NCBI RefSeq assembly: GCF_013285155.1
Contig: NZ_JABTEL010000006.1
Coordinates: forward strand, 1-64,000
Length of the DNA stretch: 64,000 nt
DNA from: Winogradskyella undariae
Lineage (GTDB): Bacteria > Bacteroidota > Bacteroidia > Flavobacteriales > Flavobacteriaceae
Direction of reading: 5' to 3'
The notes beneath the pieces are model-generated. The model did no database searches and had not been told where the DNA came from. It was given only the letters and a program-made list of their open reading frames with translations. Of this stretch, positions 61,604-64,000 are shown in pieces. Position numbers and translations under genes: made by a program. The first letter of the stretch is position 1. The number at the start of each line of letters is the position of its first letter.

Positions 61604-62401
61604 TTATTTAAAATCGCGTTGTCGCTTAGCTTCAAAAATAAGAATTCCTGCTGCTACAGAGACATTCATAGAGTCAATTTCGCCTTGCATAGGGATGCTA
61701 ATGTTTTTGGTAGCTGCTTGTCGCCATTCTTCGGTTAAACCTGTTGCTTCTGTACCTACTACAATTGCGGTTGGTAAAGTATAATCTTGGGTATGATACG
61801 GTTCCGATTCCTGTAAAATAGCAGAAAAAATATTGAAATTATATTTTTTTAGAAAAGCAATAGCGTCTTCGCTACTTCCCATAGCAATTTCGGTGGTAAA
61901 TACACAACCCACACTAGAGCGAATGATATTAGGATTGTATAAATCTGATTTCGGATTCGCAATAATAACGGCATCTACATTGGCAGCATCTGCCGTACGT
62001 AATATTGCACCAATATTTCCTGGTTTTTCAGGTGCTTCGGCTACTAATATTAATGGATTTTTGTTTTGAAGTTTTAAAGCTTCAAGTGTATGGTCTTTAG
62101 TTTTTACTACAGCGATAACACCTTCAGTAGTGTCTCTGTGTGCTAATTTTTGAAAAACCTCTTTTGAAATTTCAATACAATCTATTTCATGTTGTGATAG
62201 CGCATTGGCTTCGCTTTCTGAAAATAATTCAGGATAAAACAATAAGGTATCAATTTTATAATTGCCTTTAATAGCAAGAGATAATTCGCGCTTTCCTTCA
62301 ATTAAAAACTGTCCTGTTTTTTTACGTTGTCTCGATTTTTCTTTAAGTAAAACAAGTTGTTTTATAAGTGGATTTTGAACGCTAGATATTGATTTATACA
62401 T
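61604..62401 (-). CDS. TrmH/SpoU family RNA methyltransferase
   Basis: A 265-residue SPOUT methyltransferase. An N-terminal substrate-binding domain (about 1-95; QNPLIKQLVLLKEKSRQRKK, GQFLIEGKRELSLAI) leads to the knot: LVAEAPEKPGNIGAILRTAD (motif 1, about 118), IRSSVGCVFTTEIA, AIVVGTEATGLTEEW (motif 2, about 213) and ISIPMQGEIDSMNVSVAAGI (motif 3, about 233). It 2'-O-methylates a ribose in tRNA or rRNA; the exact target is not evident. A TAAATTTG box lies 32 bp upstream, overlapping the divergent promoter of the next gene. Confidence 0.9.
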   Translation of the reverse strand: MYKSISSVQNPLIKQLVLLKEKSRQRKKTGQFLIEGKRELSLAIKGNYKIDTLLFYPELFSESEANALSQHEIDCIEISKEVFQKLAHRDTTEGVIAVVKTKDHTLEALKLQNKNPLILVAEAPEKPGNIGAILRTADAANVDAVIIANPKSDLYNPNIIRSSVGCVFTTEIAMGSSEDAIAFLKKYNFNIFSAILQESEPYHTQDYTLPTAIVVGTEATGLTEEWRQAATKNISIPMQGEIDSMNVSVAAGILIFEAKRQRDFK

Positions 62402-62418
62402 TATTATATTATTTAATC

Positions 62419-62426
62419 TATATTTG
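62419..62426 (+). promoter_or_regulatory. -7 promoter box (TATATTTG)
   Basis: TATATTTG 22 bp before the ATG at 62449. It lies upstream of the divergent box at 62434-62441, so the two transcripts would overlap by a few bases. Confidence 0.5.
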
Positions 62427-62433
62427 AGAAATA

Positions 62434-62441
62434 CAAATTTA
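62434..62441 (-). promoter_or_regulatory. -7 promoter box (TAAATTTG) of RNA methyltransferase
   Basis: Minus-strand TAAATTTG 32 bp before the ATG at 62401. It points across the divergent plus-strand box. Confidence 0.5.
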
Positions 62442-62448
62442 ACCTATT

Positions 62449-64000
62449 ATGAAACAAAAACTACTTAACCTATTTCTATTCTTAATAATCAGTATAACTT
62501 CATTTGCTCAGGTGGCTAATCAACCAAATGATTACGTGGTTTGCGATGATGACAATGATGGTTTTGCTTTATTCGATTTAACTTATCTAGATGTACAAGT
62601 TTTAGGGAGTCAAAGTGCCGAAGATTATACGATAACATATCACGAAACGCAGAGTGATGCCATTAATGGAATTAATGCGCTTTATTATCTTTATGTCAAT
62701 AATACTGATTGGTTACAAATTATATATGTGCGATTAGAAGTTAATAATACAGGAAGTTATGATACTACTGAATTATCATTGGTTGTAAATCCAACACCTA
62801 TAGTTACGGCATCAACGTCTTTAGAGTTATGTGACGACAATGCCGATGAGATTGCTGTATTTGATTTAACAGTAAACAATTTAGAAATCACACAAGTTAA
62901 TACTGATTGGACGGTAGCGTATTATGAAACGCAATCGGATGCTCAGGCTCAGATGAATATGATATCTAATTCAATAGCTTATACAAATACCTCAAATCCG
63001 CAGACATTATTTGCAGCAGTTACGGATACCAATACGGGTTGTGTAGGTATAACTCCATTAACCATACGTGTTTTACCAAACCCTTCTGGTGCTATGGGAA
63101 ATCCAAGTGATATTATGCTTTGTGATGATGATAATGATGGAATTACCGATTTTGATCTAACACTAAACGAGGGTGAAATAAATCCGTCAGGAGAGCCCTT
63201 TACGCTATCTTATTTTATAAATGAAGCTGATGCCTTGGGTAATTTTGCTCCATTAGATCCAACTAATTTTACAAACGTAAGTAATCCACAAACTATTTAT
63301 GTTAGAGTTGAAGGATCAAGTGGCTGCTTCGCGCTTACTGATTTTGTTATTTCTGTTAACCCATTACCCGAAATATATTTAGAAAGTAGTTATAGCTTTT
63401 GCACAGGCAGCACTTTGGTATTGGAAACAGGATTGTCTGTTTTTGATTATTATTTTGAATGGGATTTTAATGGGAATACTATACAAGGCGAAAACCTACC
63501 TTCACTTACGGTAACAGAACCTGGTGAATATGACGTTTTGTTGTATTCTTCAGATTTTGGGTGTTCTAGCAGTACTTTTATAATTGTAGAGGAAGTTAGT
63601 TGTACAGATAGTGATGGCGATGGCGTCATTGATAGTGATGAAGATATAAATGGCAATGATAATCTAGAAGATGATGATACCGATGGTGATGACATTCCGA
63701 ATTATTTAGACAGTGATGATGACGGAGATAACGTTGCAACTATAGATGAAATTAATATTGTTTTAGGACGATCTAATAACACAATACACCAATTTGTGGA
63801 TACAGATGAAGATGATATAGAGAATTATTTAGATGACGACGATGATGGTGATGGCATTTTAACGATAGACGAAGATTATAATGATAACGGAGATCCAACG
63901 GATGATGATACAAATAGCAACACGATTCCAGATTATCTTGAAAGTTCAGTAGCTTTAAGTTTAAATGAATTTAATGTCACTCGCTTTAACATGTTCCCAA
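62449..64000 (+). CDS. T9SS-like secreted protein with Asp-rich repeats and thrombospondin type 3-like repeats (partial)
   Basis: An open frame from ATG at 62449 to the window end, at least 517 residues. A signal peptide (MKQKLLNLFLFLIISITSFA) precedes three Asp-rich repeats of about 95 residues, with VVCDDDNDGFALFDLT, LELCDDNADEIAVFDLT and MLCDDDNDGITDFDLT, the same module as in 7544-12388. A PKD-like segment follows (about 310-370), then a calcium-binding-like Asp repeat region (about 385-500; DSDGDGVIDSDEDINGND and DDDDDGDGILTIDEDYND). The last visible residues, LNEFNVTRFNMFP, resemble the start of a type A T9SS domain, whereas the genes at the left end are type B. The 3' end is outside. 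Confidence 0.85.
   Translation, partial: MKQKLLNLFLFLIISITSFAQVANQPNDYVVCDDDNDGFALFDLTYLDVQVLGSQSAEDYTITYHETQSDAINGINALYYLYVNNTDWLQIIYVRLEVNNTGSYDTTELSLVVNPTPIVTASTSLELCDDNADEIAVFDLTVNNLEITQVNTDWTVAYYETQSDAQAQMNMISNSIAYTNTSNPQTLFAAVTDTNTGCVGITPLTIRVLPNPSGAMGNPSDIMLCDDDNDGITDFDLTLNEGEINPSGEPFTLSYFINEADALGNFAPLDPTNFTNVSNPQTIYVRVEGSSGCFALTDFVISVNPLPEIYLESSYSFCTGSTLVLETGLSVFDYYFEWDFNGNTIQGENLPSLTVTEPGEYDVLLYSSDFGCSSSTFIIVEEVSCTDSDGDGVIDSDEDINGNDNLEDDDTDGDDIPNYLDSDDDGDNVATIDEINIVLGRSNNTIHQFVDTDEDDIENYLDDDDDGDGILTIDEDYNDNGDPTDDDTNSNTIPDYLESSVALSLNEFNVTRFNMFP

Noticed and set aside
63450..63695. Minus-strand Ser-rich frame
   Set aside because: Mirror of the Asp-rich repeat region of the plus-strand surface protein gene.

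Overview
The window looks like chromosomal DNA of a member of the Flavobacteriaceae (Bacteroidota). It is AT-rich. Many genes are preceded by the Bacteroidota promoter element TAnnTTTG and few by a purine-rich Shine-Dalgarno site. Secreted proteins carry type IX secretion (T9SS) C-terminal sorting domains, and the housekeeping genes (ctaA, a Ste24-like protease, an OstA-like protein, DUF349, DUF5606) are typical of that group. I saw no tRNA, rRNA, CRISPR array, transposase, integrase or phage gene.

Layout. (1) 1-20.5 kb: seven large repeat-rich T9SS cargo genes. The six with a visible C-terminus end in the gliding-motility-associated (type B) sorting domain, which occurs here in two subtypes. 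They are built from shared modules (choice-of-anchor L, TIG, lamin-tail, Ig-like and an Asp-rich repeat of about 95 residues). One pair shares a recent ungapped duplication of about 1.1 kb. (2) 20.6-22.4 kb: a two-gene ABC exporter. (3) 22.5-27.0 kb: an unrecognised 353-residue protein, a pRiA4b ORF-3-like protein, heme A synthase, a frameshifted four-helix-bundle gene in a repeat-bounded cassette, and a CCA-adding enzyme. (4) 27.2-39.8 kb: an LPS/surface-glycan locus with a nucleotidyltransferase, a 4,6-dehydratase-like enzyme, eight glycosyltransferases, a TupA-like ATP-grasp protein and a Kdo-kinase-like protein. It also holds a chimeric pseudogene made from remnants of two neighbouring gene families. 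No flippase or polymerase is visible, so core or lipooligosaccharide assembly is more likely than a complete O-antigen system. (5) 39.8-43.3 kb: dapD, ruvX, def, a DUF5606 gene and mazG. (6) 43.6-62.4 kb, almost all on the minus strand: a type A T9SS protein, DUF349, aroE, two tandem DUF368 lipid-carrier transporters, a TPR protein, a class III aminotransferase, an OstA-like protein, purA, a Fur-family regulator, a RelA/SpoT homologue, SdpI, an SDR, a SET-domain protein, a Ste24-like protease and an RNA methyltransferase. (7) 62.4 kb to the end: another T9SS-like protein that runs off the window.

Functionally the window is dominated by the cell envelope: exported adhesin-like proteins, LPS core sugars, lipid-carrier recycling (DUF368), LPS transport (OstA) and diaminopimelate for peptidoglycan. 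The observations most worth following are the four-helix-bundle cassette bounded by inverted CAAAG arrays with 8-bp phasing, the chimeric glycosylation pseudogene, three genes whose TAnnTTTG box lies exactly 4 nt before the ATG (possible leaderless mRNAs), and the modular evolution of the T9SS array.
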